The notes under the pieces were generated by a model, which was not told where the DNA came from, searched no databases, and was given only the letters and a program-made list of their open reading frames with translations. The position numbers were made by a program, and so were the translations under genes. 64,000 nucleotides of DNA from Vreelandella malpeensis (GTDB lineage Bacteria; Pseudomonadota; Gammaproteobacteria; Pseudomonadales; Halomonadaceae), in contig NZ_WHVL01000001.1 in NCBI RefSeq assembly GCF_020622355.1, forward strand, positions 868,001 to 932,000, written 5' to 3'. This document shows positions 16,869 to 25,970 of this stretch, one piece after another (within the stretch, counting starts at the first letter, position 1; every line of letters starts with the position of its first letter).

Positions 16869-17267
16869 TCACCCCTTGCGAGCGAGATACTTGAGCCAGC
16901 CGCCTTGATCGGTGATTTCCACCACGCCATCGGCATCGATCTCCTCGGCACGCATCTTCATGCTCAAAGAGCCGCTGCCGTCCTCGAGTTCGATGACGCT
17001 CAACTCGAGCTCGCCGGGTTCGTTGGGCAGCAGCGATTCGCGAAGCTGGGCGTAGGTCACTTCGTAGAGTTCGCCGGGAATCGACTGGCCGCCCTGCTCG
17101 ACGGGCCAAAGGCCGGGAAACTCATCGCGCACGGAGTAGAAGCGATAGCGAGGAGCGGTCTTGACCGGCCCCAGAAATTTCGCGCCCTCGAGGGCGAAAT
17201 TGATGCTTCCCCCCGACATCGCCTGGCCGTTGACGAACATGCGCAGCGTTTGGGATTGTTCACTCAT
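16869..17267 (-). CDS. AtzF C-terminal-domain-like protein
   Basis: The 132-residue protein (FVNGQAMSGGSINFALEGAKFLG ... then TAPRYRFYSVRDEFPGL ... IPGELYEVTYAQL) resembles the small C-terminal domain of allophanate hydrolase and gamma-glutamylcyclotransferase-like proteins, without the amidase domain. AAGGAG precedes the ATG at 17267; an upstream in-frame ATG at 17306 is less likely. It lies between hydA and the DMT permease. A role in handling the carbamoyl product of hydantoinase is a guess from context. Confidence 0.65.
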   Translation of the reverse strand: MSEQSQTLRMFVNGQAMSGGSINFALEGAKFLGPVKTAPRYRFYSVRDEFPGLWPVEQGGQSIPGELYEVTYAQLRESLLPNEPGELELSVIELEDGSGSLSMKMRAEEIDADGVVEITDQGGWLKYLARKG

Positions 17268-17286
17268 GAAAGTTCTCCTTTTCGAT

Positions 17287-18168
17287 CTAATGTCGATGGC
17301 GCTCACCGATGATCAGATAACCGCCTGCCAAGGCGACGATACCCGCCCCCAGAAGGGTGGCTCCGGAGGGGACGTCACCAAAAAACCAGTAGCCAATGAG
17401 CGTCGCCCAGATCAGCTGTGAATAGAGAAAGGGCGAGACCAGCGATGCCGAGGCCGAACGCATGGCCTCGATCAGTGCGAAATGGCTCAACGCCCCCAGC
17501 ACACCGATCATGACGAACAGGGCAATGTCCTGGGTCAGGATGGGAACCCAGAAAAAGGGCACCGCCAGCGTACTCACCACCCCGCCGGCCGCGGCGGTAT
17601 AAAGCAGCGACGTGAGCGCGGAGTCCTGCGCGGCGAAATAGCGTGTTGCCAATTGATAAAGCGCGAAACAGACCGCCATGGCCACGGGCAGCAGAAGCTC
17701 CCCGCTCACGCCGCCCACGTTGGGTTGCACGGCGATGAGCACGCCGGAAAAGCCACCCACCACAGCCATGATACGCTTGATACCCACCCGCTCACCCAGA
17801 AGTGGAATAGCCAGCAGCGTGACGATGAGCGGTGAACTGAAGTTGACGACGTAAACCTGGGTCAACGGCAACGCGCGCACCGAGAGATAAGCGAACAGCG
17901 TGGCGCCCAGCAGCAGCAGCCCTCGGCCCAGCTGCCCCCAGGGAGCCTGGCTTTCGAGTTCGCCGCGATTGAGTCGCCCCATGACGGCCAGCAGCGCCAC
18001 CAACACGACCAGATGCACGGTGTAGCGCGACCAGGCCAGCTGTACGGGGGAGTAGCGATCTCCCAGGTACTTGGCCAGAGAGTCCATGGCCACGAACAGC
18101 GCGGCCGCCGCCAGCATGCACGCGATGCCGCGTAACGGGCGCTGTGAGGCAGCGGTCAACGTACTCAA
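17287..18168 (-). CDS. EamA/DMT-family transporter
   Basis: The 293-residue protein has about ten hydrophobic helices and two EamA repeats, the first ending PLLGERVGIKRIMAVVGGFSGVLIAV and the second WFFGDVPSGATLLGAGIVALAGGYLII. Such proteins usually export or exchange small metabolites. It overlaps the upstream dehydrogenase gene by 4 bp and precedes the AtzF-like gene by 19 bp. With the TRAP importer in the same operon, it may export a product or excess intermediate; the substrate is unknown. Confidence 0.85.
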   Translation of the reverse strand: MSTLTAASQRPLRGIACMLAAAALFVAMDSLAKYLGDRYSPVQLAWSRYTVHLVVLVALLAVMGRLNRGELESQAPWGQLGRGLLLLGATLFAYLSVRALPLTQVYVVNFSSPLIVTLLAIPLLGERVGIKRIMAVVGGFSGVLIAVQPNVGGVSGELLLPVAMAVCFALYQLATRYFAAQDSALTSLLYTAAAGGVVSTLAVPFFWVPILTQDIALFVMIGVLGALSHFALIEAMRSASASLVSPFLYSQLIWATLIGYWFFGDVPSGATLLGAGIVALAGGYLIIGERHRH

Positions 18169-21131
18169 GAGAGGCGAAGCCCTTCGAATCGGGTCAGCGA
18201 AAAAGGCGTCAGATCCCAGTCGCCATGGCCTCGTGTCAGCAGATCCGCCGTGATCTGCCCCACCAGCGGCCCCAGCGTGTATCCGTTGGAGGTCACGGCG
18301 TTAAAGAAGCCGGGCAGCCCAGGCGCCTCACCCAGAATCGGTGCGCCGTCGATGTTGATATTGACCGCCGCCCAGCTGCGTATCACACGAAGTCGATTCA
18401 AGGCCGGCAGCACGTGCTGCGCCACCCAGAGGTTGCCTTCGATGCTGTCGAGCAGCGGCCGCTGGTAACCAAAGGGAATGCTGAGCCCCGCCGGCCAGCC
18501 ACCGCCGATGATGACATTGCCGTTCGCCGCCTGCTTGAGCGTCAAGTGACGATCGGCATGAGCCAGCAGAACATCGACCACCGGCTCCGCCGCTTCGGTG
18601 ACGATCATCTGCAAGGGAGCGGCGTGCACGGGGACGTCGATGCCCGCGAGCCGGCCTATTTCGCCCGCCCAGGCGCCTGCCGCATTGACGATTCGAGGTG
18701 CTCGATAGAGACGCCCGCTACGGGTGCCAACCTGCCACTGCCCATCGACGCGCTCGATCGAACACACCGCATCGCCGGTATAAAAGCGCGCCCCGGCCTG
18801 CTTGGCCGCCCGCACCAGCGCCGGCGTCGCGAGCAGCGGGTTGATTTTTCCTTCTTCGGCACACCATGCCCCACCCACCACGGCCTCTGACACCGTGGGC
18901 ACCTTGCGCTCCACGTCGGACCGTCCGACGATCTGGGTATCGATGCCCAGCGAGCGCTCGAGCGCGGCCTTGCGCTCCAGAAAACGCATCTGAACCTCGT
19001 TTTCCGCCACCATCAGACCGCCACTGCGCTTGAACTCGATATCGCACCCCAGTTCGCTGGCCAATTGCTCCCAAAGCGAGGCACTCGCCTGCTGCAGCGG
19101 TAGCGTACTGGCGGCCGGCCCTCCTCCACTTTCAGCCTTGGCACCGAAATCGAACGACAGCAGCTGAACATGCAGGCTGCCCGCATTGCCACCCGACGCT
19201 TGGCCATTGGGCAGCCCGCGATCCAGCACCGCCACGTCGACGCCCCGCTGAGCCAGCGCCCTCGCCGTGGCGCTTCCTGCGACACCGGCCCCGATGACCA
19301 GCACCTCGGCATCATTGACCGAACGGGCGGCGCCAGGCGTTTGCCGGCTTGGTGAGCGCGGCATGTCGACGCGCCGGTGGCCGGCCCACTCGCCCTTTTC
19401 GATGGCCAGTGCGCCGATGGTGATCGGCTTGATCGGATTCTGCGGAGCGGGCAGATCGAATTGGCTGCCATCACTCTTGTCGCTGGCGATCAGCCGGCTG
19501 ACCGTCGAGGCGCAGTAGCGGCCCTGGCAGCGCCCCATACCGGCCCGGGTCTGACGCTTGACCGAGGCCACGTCGCTCCCGGCCTCGTAGCCACTGCGGA
19601 TTTCTCCGGCGGTGATTCCCTCGCAGCGGCACACCACCGTGTCGTCGGTCAGGCCGGCCAGAGGCTTCAAGGGCGACTCGAAGGCGCGCCAGAGTGCTGT
19701 CTGAAAGTGCTGGTGCGTTCGCTGTCGCTCCCGCCAGCTCGCGCCGCTGTCGCTCACCTCATGGCCACAGTATTTAGCGGCGGCAGCGCCGGCCAGCGCC
19801 CCTTGCGCCAGCGCCAGCTGGGCACCGCCGAAGCCTCCAGCCTCCCCGGCGATGAAGATACCGTCGATATTGCAGCTACCGTCCGCTCGCCGGTCGGCGG
19901 AAAGCACGTTCACGGCGGAGGCCGTGGCGGGCGCATACGCGTGCTCGACACCCAGCAGCCGGCCGATCTCGGCCTGCGGCTGAAAGCCGTACCCGAGCCC
20001 GACCGCCTTGACGTGCAGGCGACGCCTCGCCTCGCCCAGCTCGCCCGAGGCGGTCACGGGCGCCAGCACCACGCTCTGGACAGCGTCGTCACCTTCGATC
20101 GCCGCCACCGCCTGGCCATCGAAAATGGGCACGCGAGCACGTTTGAGGGTCAGCAGGTAGCCAAGTCCCGCGCTGATCAAGCCGGGCGCATGACGACTCG
20201 CCTGCCCGGTTCGAGCGAGCGCGGTCAGGGAGGTGAGACGTGCACTCTCGACGACGCCCGCCACCTCGACACCGGCTGCGACCAGCTCGGCGGCGACCTG
20301 CAGGTTGAGCGGACCATTCCCGGCAACCAGCACGGGCCCCGGCGGCGCTGTTCGATAGGAGCGCAGCAGCGTTTGCAGCCCGCCCGTGGTCATCACGCCG
20401 GGCAGCGTCCAGCCGGGCACGGGGTAAGAGCGCTCGGTGGCGCCGGTCGCGACGACGACAGCGCGAGGCTCGATGATTTTCGCCTCGCCCGCCTGCTCGA
20501 CACCGATACGCAGCTGTTCCGGGCGCTCTCGAAACGCGCCCCAGACGAGCGTATCGTGCCAGGATCGTACCTTCGCCTCCTTCACCGCCTGGATGAGCTC
20601 GCGTCCGGCCTGCATCTGCTTGTCGGGCGCCTTGCCATCGCGCGTCGCGTAGGCTTGCGAAAGCTGCTTGTAGTACTGCCCGCCCAGACTCGGCCGCTCG
20701 TCGACCAGTAGCACGTCCGCTCCCGCCTGACGGGCCGAAAGCGCCGCCTGCAAGCCGGCGGGGCCACCGCCGATCACCAGCACGTCCGTCGTCACGATCT
20801 CATGAGAGGATTTGGGGGTAGCGTGAGAGGGCGTGTGTGTCAGCGGACTCTTGTAGGGATGACGTGTGACCGTCTGCCCCTGCTGGGCAGGCGTCATGCA
20901 GGCACGCACACCGTGATGGCCATCGACGTTGACGAGGCACTCGAAGCACGCCCCCATGCCGCAGTAGTGACCGTGCAGGCCGCCTTGGCGACCCTCGCGC
21001 TGGGAGAGATGGCCGGCTCCGACCAAGGCAGAGGCCAGGCTCTGGCCTTCGAGAGCCTTGATGTGTTCGCCTTCGAAGGTGAAGGTGATGCTCGCTGCCG
21101 CCTTGACGGCCTTGCGTCCCAGCGCGTCCAT
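18165..21131 (-). CDS. Three-subunit FAD/2Fe-2S dehydrogenase fused in one chain (HcnA-HcnB-HcnC-like)
   Basis: This 988-residue protein joins three modules normally encoded separately in HcnABC, opine oxidase and D-hydroxyproline dehydrogenase systems. Residues 1-100 are a 2Fe-2S ferredoxin-like unit (C57, C62, C65, C78). About 112-545 is an FAD/NAD-type oxidoreductase (GGGPAG at 121-126) ending in a BFD-like cluster site (CRC near 499-501, GRCQGRYC near 536-541). About 605-988 is a DadA-type D-amino-acid dehydrogenase (VIGAGVAGSATARALAQRG). The total nearly equals the summed separate subunits. It should oxidise a D-amino acid or imino acid and pass electrons to the respiratory chain. A 4-bp overlap links it to the DMT gene. 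Confidence 0.85.
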   Translation of the reverse strand: MDALGRKAVKAAASITFTFEGEHIKALEGQSLASALVGAGHLSQREGRQGGLHGHYCGMGACFECLVNVDGHHGVRACMTPAQQGQTVTRHPYKSPLTHTPSHATPKSSHEIVTTDVLVIGGGPAGLQAALSARQAGADVLLVDERPSLGGQYYKQLSQAYATRDGKAPDKQMQAGRELIQAVKEAKVRSWHDTLVWGAFRERPEQLRIGVEQAGEAKIIEPRAVVVATGATERSYPVPGWTLPGVMTTGGLQTLLRSYRTAPPGPVLVAGNGPLNLQVAAELVAAGVEVAGVVESARLTSLTALARTGQASRHAPGLISAGLGYLLTLKRARVPIFDGQAVAAIEGDDAVQSVVLAPVTASGELGEARRRLHVKAVGLGYGFQPQAEIGRLLGVEHAYAPATASAVNVLSADRRADGSCNIDGIFIAGEAGGFGGAQLALAQGALAGAAAAKYCGHEVSDSGASWRERQRTHQHFQTALWRAFESPLKPLAGLTDDTVVCRCEGITAGEIRSGYEAGSDVASVKRQTRAGMGRCQGRYCASTVSRLIASDKSDGSQFDLPAPQNPIKPITIGALAIEKGEWAGHRRVDMPRSPSRQTPGAARSVNDAEVLVIGAGVAGSATARALAQRGVDVAVLDRGLPNGQASGGNAGSLHVQLLSFDFGAKAESGGGPAASTLPLQQASASLWEQLASELGCDIEFKRSGGLMVAENEVQMRFLERKAALERSLGIDTQIVGRSDVERKVPTVSEAVVGGAWCAEEGKINPLLATPALVRAAKQAGARFYTGDAVCSIERVDGQWQVGTRSGRLYRAPRIVNAAGAWAGEIGRLAGIDVPVHAAPLQMIVTEAAEPVVDVLLAHADRHLTLKQAANGNVIIGGGWPAGLSIPFGYQRPLLDSIEGNLWVAQHVLPALNRLRVIRSWAAVNINIDGAPILGEAPGLPGFFNAVTSNGYTLGPLVGQITADLLTRGHGDWDLTPFSLTRFEGLRLS

Positions 21132-21140
21132 GATCGCCCC

Positions 21141-22019
21141 TTACTTCAGTGCAAGTGTACGAACGATGCGATCGGCCCACGCCTTGTCGTCGGCGGGGGA
21201 CGGCAACCGCGGCGGGCGGGGATGGCCCACGCTTTGGCCCATCGACTCGAGCAACGCCTTGGTGCCCGATACGTAGCGATGGCCAAAGACGAAATCGATG
21301 ACCGGCAGAATGCGACGGTACACCTCACGAGCGCGATCCAGGTCTTTCTCGACGACCGTCGCCGTGTAGAGGTCGGCGAACTCGGCCGGCATCACGTTGG
21401 AGCCAACGGCCACCCAGCCGATCGCCCCTTCCACGTAGGACTCGAACCCCAGCACGCCGCCGAACACACCGATCTTGTCACCGCACAGTCTTAGAATGTC
21501 GCGTACTCGGGTGACCTCGAGCGTGGACTCCTTGATGTAGGCGACATTCTCGATCTCGGCGAGCCGGGCGACCGTTTCGGGCTGCATGTCCACGTTGGCT
21601 GCATTCGGGTTGTTGTAGATCATGATCGGCAGCGACACGGCGTCCGATACCTGCTTGTAGTGATGGTAAAGCTCGTCTTCGGTAGGGCAGCTGTAGAACG
21701 GCGGAATGATCATCAGACCATCCGCGCCGAGCGCCTCGGCTTCGCGGCTATAGCGCACCACGTCATTGGTGTTTTCCGCGCCGGTCCCCACCAGCACGGG
21801 CACGCGACCGGCCGCCTGATCGATCACGGTCTTGGCCACCAGGCGGCGCTCCTCGTCGGTCATCGAGAGAAACTCGCCGGTGCTGCCAAGCGGTATCAGG
21901 CCATGGATGCCCTGTTCGATCTGCCAATCGATGAACGAGCGCAGCCTCTCCACGTCTACGTTCAGGTCGTCATCGAACGGGGTGATAAGCACACTATAAG
22001 TACCGGCGAACTGGGGCAT
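21141..22019 (-). CDS. Dihydrodipicolinate synthase (DapA) family lyase
   Basis: The 292-residue TIM-barrel protein has the class I aldolase lysine K163 (AYIKES), the proton-relay Tyr135 (IMIYNNP) and GSTGEF at 45-50. Beside a D-amino-acid-type dehydrogenase it is more likely catabolic than lysine-biosynthetic; pyrroline-4-hydroxy-2-carboxylate deaminase (LhpC) belongs to this family and partners with a similar dehydrogenase in hydroxyproline breakdown. No epimerase or ketoglutarate-semialdehyde dehydrogenase is nearby, so that assignment stays open. Confidence 0.85.
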   Translation of the reverse strand: MPQFAGTYSVLITPFDDDLNVDVERLRSFIDWQIEQGIHGLIPLGSTGEFLSMTDEERRLVAKTVIDQAAGRVPVLVGTGAENTNDVVRYSREAEALGADGLMIIPPFYSCPTEDELYHHYKQVSDAVSLPIMIYNNPNAANVDMQPETVARLAEIENVAYIKESTLEVTRVRDILRLCGDKIGVFGGVLGFESYVEGAIGWVAVGSNVMPAEFADLYTATVVEKDLDRAREVYRRILPVIDFVFGHRYVSGTKALLESMGQSVGHPRPPRLPSPADDKAWADRIVRTLALK

Positions 22020-22037
22020 TGGGATTCCTACTCAACG

Positions 22038-23318
22038 TTAACGGGTTCTGAAAAGATCAGGTAAGGCAGTGACGACCTGGGGTACATAGGTGGCCAACAG
22101 GAGCACGGCCAGCATGAAACTCAGCGGCAGCACGATCTTCGACGCCACGCGCATGATCGGGCGCTGGGCAATGCTGCTGGCCACGAACAGCGTGATGCCG
22201 TAGGGCGGCGTCACCATGCCGATGGACAGGTTGATGATGATGACCACCCCCAGATGGAGCGGGTCGATACCGTAGCTTTGAGCGACAGGCATGAGTACCG
22301 GCACCAGGATCAGGATGGCGGCGATGCTTTCCATGAACATGCCGATGAAGAGCAGGCCGACATTGAGCAGGGCCAGAAAGATCAACGGATTGTCGGAGAT
22401 GGACTGCAGGAACCCGACCAGCAGCTGGGGCGCGCCTTCGCGGGCCACCAGCCAGGAGAAGATGTTGGCCACGGCGATGATCATCATCACCGACGCGGAA
22501 ATGCTGGCGGCGCGCAGTATCAGGCGAGGCAGGTCACGAAGCTTCAGCTCACGATAGATCAGAAGCCCCACCAGCAGCCCCGTGGCTACCGCCACGGCGG
22601 CGGCCTCGGTCGGGGTGAAAACGCCGCCGACGATACCGCCAATGATGATCAGCGGCATCAAGAACGCGGGGATCGCCTTGAAAGCGGTCGAGCCCAGCTC
22701 ACGCAGCGAGAAAGGCTGAACATGGCTGTAGACCCCACCGTGGCGACGCGCATGGAGATACCCTGCCAGCAGAAGCCCCGCCGCCATCAAGAACCCGGGC
22801 ACGACCCCGGCGATGAACATGTCACCTACCGAGACGTTGCCCACGGATGCCAGCACGATCATCATGATGGAGGGAGGAATGACTGGCCCCAGCGAGCCCG
22901 CTGCCGCCATCAAGCCTGCGGCGAAGTCGATATCGTAGCGACGGCGCCTCATCTCCGGCAGCATCAGGGAAGCGGTGGCCGCCGTGTCCGCAGAACCGGA
23001 CCCGGACACGGCGGCAAGCCCCGTGCCCGAGACGACCGAGACCAGCAGCAGCGAGCCACGAATCCAGCCGACCAGAGCGGTCGCGAAATCGATCATGCGC
23101 CGAGCGATGCCACCGCGCTCCATCAAGAGCCCGGACAGCACGAAAAAGGGAATGGCCATGATGGTGAAACTATCCAGGCCGGCAAACAGGCGCTGGGAGA
23201 TGATGCTGCTGGGAATTCCCTCGCCCATCAAGACGAGACTCGCGGACACGCCCATGGTGAACACGATCGGGGCGCCAGCGATCAGCAGCACGACAAACAG
23301 TACGAGGACCATGATCAT
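22038..23318 (-). CDS. dctM: TRAP transporter large permease DctM
   Basis: The 426-residue integral membrane protein is the DctM subunit: repeated hydrophobic helices, the family phrases SGSGSADTAATASLMLPEM and PPSIMMIVLA, and a GMVTPPYG segment near the C-terminus. It uses the sodium gradient to drive uptake of an organic acid handed over by DctP. The start overlaps the dctQ stop by 4 bp and DapA follows after 18 bp, so transporter and lyase share a transcript. Confidence 0.93.
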   Translation of the reverse strand: MIMVLVLFVVLLIAGAPIVFTMGVSASLVLMGEGIPSSIISQRLFAGLDSFTIMAIPFFVLSGLLMERGGIARRMIDFATALVGWIRGSLLLVSVVSGTGLAAVSGSGSADTAATASLMLPEMRRRRYDIDFAAGLMAAAGSLGPVIPPSIMMIVLASVGNVSVGDMFIAGVVPGFLMAAGLLLAGYLHARRHGGVYSHVQPFSLRELGSTAFKAIPAFLMPLIIIGGIVGGVFTPTEAAAVAVATGLLVGLLIYRELKLRDLPRLILRAASISASVMMIIAVANIFSWLVAREGAPQLLVGFLQSISDNPLIFLALLNVGLLFIGMFMESIAAILILVPVLMPVAQSYGIDPLHLGVVIIINLSIGMVTPPYGITLFVASSIAQRPIMRVASKIVLPLSFMLAVLLLATYVPQVVTALPDLFRTR

Positions 23319-23842
23319 GAGACGGCGCCCTCTTCATCGTTCTGGTCGGCGTTGGTGGAGCTTGCGAATATCTTTCTCGAATAGGCGATGAAGAACTCGA
23401 GGAAGAAATACCCGAGCCCTACCGGCAAGGAGAGATAGGGAATCCACATGGGAATGCCCAACGCCGAGGACGTCTGCATCTGCCCAATCTGCAGCAGCCG
23501 CTGACTGCCCAGAATGGCCAGCCACAAGAACCAGCTGCCCAGCAGCAGAATGAACAGCGCGGCCACACGCTTGAGAAACATCGGCAGCGCTTCATAAAGT
23601 ATATCGACGCCGATATGGAGCTTTTCGCGCATCGCCACTCCGGCGGCGAGAAAGATCACCCATATCTGCGCGAAGGTGGCGGTTTCCGCAGCACCCGCCA
23701 CGGAAAAACCGAACACGTATCGCCCCGCTACCAGGGTAAGTATTGCCACGACCATATACGCAAATAAAACGACGATGCATGCTGCAATCAACACGCGAAT
23801 GCACTGCAGCACTCGTTCTGCCCATCGCACTATAGGTGTCAT
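23315..23842 (-). CDS. dctQ: TRAP transporter small permease DctQ
   Basis: The 175-residue protein has four hydrophobic helices and the DctQ pattern AETATFAQIWVIFLAAGVAMREKLHIGVDI. It pairs with DctM. The ATG at 23842 lies 55 bp after dctP. Confidence 0.9.
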   Translation of the reverse strand: MTPIVRWAERVLQCIRVLIAACIVVLFAYMVVAILTLVAGRYVFGFSVAGAAETATFAQIWVIFLAAGVAMREKLHIGVDILYEALPMFLKRVAALFILLLGSWFLWLAILGSQRLLQIGQMQTSSALGIPMWIPYLSLPVGLGYFFLEFFIAYSRKIFASSTNADQNDEEGAVS

Positions 23843-23897
23843 GATATCTCCCGAAACAGCGGGGCCATTTACGACGCGGTAAATAGCGAATGGCGGT

Positions 23898-24869
23898 TCA
23901 ATGTTGCTGCTGAATCATGTCCAGAAGGGTCTTCTTCTGATCCGTATCGACGTATTGGCTGTAAACCGCCTGCGCTCTTTCACGAAAAGGTGCCAAGTCC
24001 GGCTGAGTGAATTCGACGCCGGCATCCAGGAGCTCTTCGCGAATGCGGGTATCCATTTCGGCATACACCTGACGTTCGTAATCCGCGGACTCTTGACCGG
24101 CGACCACCAAGGCCTGCTGCACGTTCTCGGGCAGGCTCTGGAAGCGCTGTTCGGACATGATCAGATCGGCCACCAGGGTCGTCCAGCTGACCTCGGCAAG
24201 GTAAGGCGCCACCTCATAGAAACGCTGAGCCTGGTAGTTGGTGTACGCCGCTTCGGCGCCATCCACCACACCGGCTTCGAGCGCAGCATAGAGTTCGCTG
24301 TAGGCAAGCGGTGTCGCGTTGGCACCGAACTCATTGAACGCCGCCACATGCGCCGGGATCTGCATGGTACGGATGCTTTGACGATCCAGATCCTCGATAC
24401 TGTTGACGGGCTCCTGAGTCACGATATGGCGAATACCGGCTTCGTAGAAACCGAGCAGGCGAAAGCCGTTGTCCTGCATGGTCGACGCCAGTCGTTCGCC
24501 CACTTCTCCATCGAGCACGCGGTACATGTGAGCGCGATCATCGAAAAGAAACGGCAGGTCGAAGATCGAGAGTTCAGAAACGAAATTGGTCAGCACGCCA
24601 TTGGTGGGAACGGCGATATCCAGGGTTCCCAACAGCACGCCCTCGATCATTTCTCTTTCGTTGCCCAGTTGATTATTGGGAAAGATCTGAACCGTCACGT
24701 CACCATTGGTTTCTCGCTCGACGACTTCGGCAAACTTTTCCAATCCCTTTTGATAAGGCTCACTCAGATTGGCCGAGTGACCGGCTCTCAAGACCAGAGT
24801 GTCCGCCAAGGAAGCCGTCGAACAGGTAGTGGTGAAAACGGCCATTGCAACAGCTATAGATTTTTTCAT
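23898..24869 (-). CDS. dctP: TRAP transporter substrate-binding protein DctP
   Basis: The 323-residue periplasmic protein has a signal peptide (cleavage near SLAD, residues 20-23) and the DctP fold, including FPNNQLGNEREMIEGV and, near the middle, the ligand-carboxylate arginine region RQSIRTMQIP. It is the first gene of the minus-strand operon and fixes what the operon degrades. The ligand is likely a carboxylate or imino acid but cannot be read from sequence. Confidence 0.9.
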   Translation of the reverse strand: MKKSIAVAMAVFTTTCSTASLADTLVLRAGHSANLSEPYQKGLEKFAEVVERETNGDVTVQIFPNNQLGNEREMIEGVLLGTLDIAVPTNGVLTNFVSELSIFDLPFLFDDRAHMYRVLDGEVGERLASTMQDNGFRLLGFYEAGIRHIVTQEPVNSIEDLDRQSIRTMQIPAHVAAFNEFGANATPLAYSELYAALEAGVVDGAEAAYTNYQAQRFYEVAPYLAEVSWTTLVADLIMSEQRFQSLPENVQQALVVAGQESADYERQVYAEMDTRIREELLDAGVEFTQPDLAPFRERAQAVYSQYVDTDQKKTLLDMIQQQH

Positions 24870-24909
24870 AGTTATATCTCTTAGACGTTGTAGCCCATTT
24901 GTAGACCAG

Positions 24910-24919
24910 TGGTATACCA
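24910..24919. promoter_or_regulatory. GntR/FCD operator upstream of the TRAP-hydantoinase operon
   Basis: TGGTATACCA is a perfect 10-bp palindrome 41 bp before dctP. FadR/FCD-type GntR regulators bind TNGTnnnACNA or TTGTATACAA-like sites, and such a regulator is encoded immediately upstream (25131-25820). Confidence 0.7.
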
Positions 24920-25130
24920 GCTGTCAACTGTCATTTCGTTGGTAGTTAGCTCAGCGTTATGCAACAAAAAAGGGATTCAATCGGACGTTACTGCACAGAT
25001 TTAGTGCATGCCCTGACACGTTTAACCAAAGATAGTCGATCAACCGATTCTCATAGCGCCATGGCTAGCCTTGCACCCGCCATGACAATCAGCTCGCGCA
25101 CCAAATTCGTGCCGTCAGAGCGAGTTATAT

Positions 25131-25820
25131 TTAGATGGCATCGAAAATATTTTTCTTGGTTTCGCGCAAATGAAGCTGCATGGCGTTGCGCGCCTGTTCG
25201 CTATCGCCACTGACGATGGCGTGGATGATCGCAAGGTGAGCGTCATAACCAGGAAAGGATCGCGCGGGCAGCGTCTGGTTCTCGAAGATCTGCGTCGTCT
25301 TTCTCAGCTCGGAGATGATCTTCAGCAAGACTTCGTTGCCCGTTGCCTTGGCGATCCCCATGTGCAGCGTCTGATCGAACTCCCACTGCTGCTTGAGACC
25401 GGTCTGCTCTGCCTGGCGAATGGCCTCGAGCTTGCTGGCCCACTCGGTGATCATGTCGGTACCGGCCTTCGCCGCCGCCAGGGCTGCCGCCTCGGGCTCC
25501 AGAAGCTCACGCACCTGAAGCGCCGCCACGTATTCATTGATGGCAATCTTCTTCACGCCGATGGTTCGCGCGTTGAGACGCTCCAGCCACCCCTCGGCTT
25601 CCAGGCGACGCAGGGCTTCCCTGACCGGTGTGCGCGACATGTCGAGCTCATCCGCCAGACGCCTTTCCTGAATGATATCGCCGCCCGAGAGTTCACGTGC
25701 CAGTATCATCCGCATGATGGCATCGTAAGCAACGCTGGATAAACCACCTTGCTCGGTTCGCTCGTTATGTTCACTATCGTTCAATGCTAGAAACACTCGT
25801 CTTACCTCGGTACAAATCAT
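25131..25820 (-). CDS. GntR-family (FCD domain) transcriptional regulator
   Basis: The 229-residue protein has an N-terminal winged helix (YDAIMRMILARELSGGDIIQ, then ELDMSRTPVREALRRLEAEGW) and a C-terminal all-helical FCD domain with metal-ligand histidines (FDQTLHMGIAKATGN, HLAIIHAIVSGD, HLRETKK). It should sense the substrate of the adjacent operon and bind TGGTATACCA. The ATG at 25820 has a poor ribosome site; a GTG about 24 bases downstream follows GAGG and is a credible alternative start. Confidence 0.88.
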   Translation of the reverse strand: MICTEVRRVFLALNDSEHNERTEQGGLSSVAYDAIMRMILARELSGGDIIQERRLADELDMSRTPVREALRRLEAEGWLERLNARTIGVKKIAINEYVAALQVRELLEPEAAALAAAKAGTDMITEWASKLEAIRQAEQTGLKQQWEFDQTLHMGIAKATGNEVLLKIISELRKTTQIFENQTLPARSFPGYDAHLAIIHAIVSGDSEQARNAMQLHLRETKKNIFDAI

Positions 25821-25970
25821 TGGTCATCATGAACTTTCCATTCTAGCCAGCTTCGTAAAACACTCACCAGGACTATTTACCGGTCGACTTTTAATCACGG
25901 CAAGAACACCGAAAGCGATAAAAGAAGTTTTGATTCTTGTTAACGATAGTCTCGACGTACTCGGCCCTGA

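Noticed and set aside
18165..22019. Firm assignment of the dehydrogenase plus DapA genes to hydroxyproline catabolism
   Set aside because: The family pairing fits, but no hydroxyproline epimerase or ketoglutarate-semialdehyde dehydrogenase is present and hydantoinase is unexplained.
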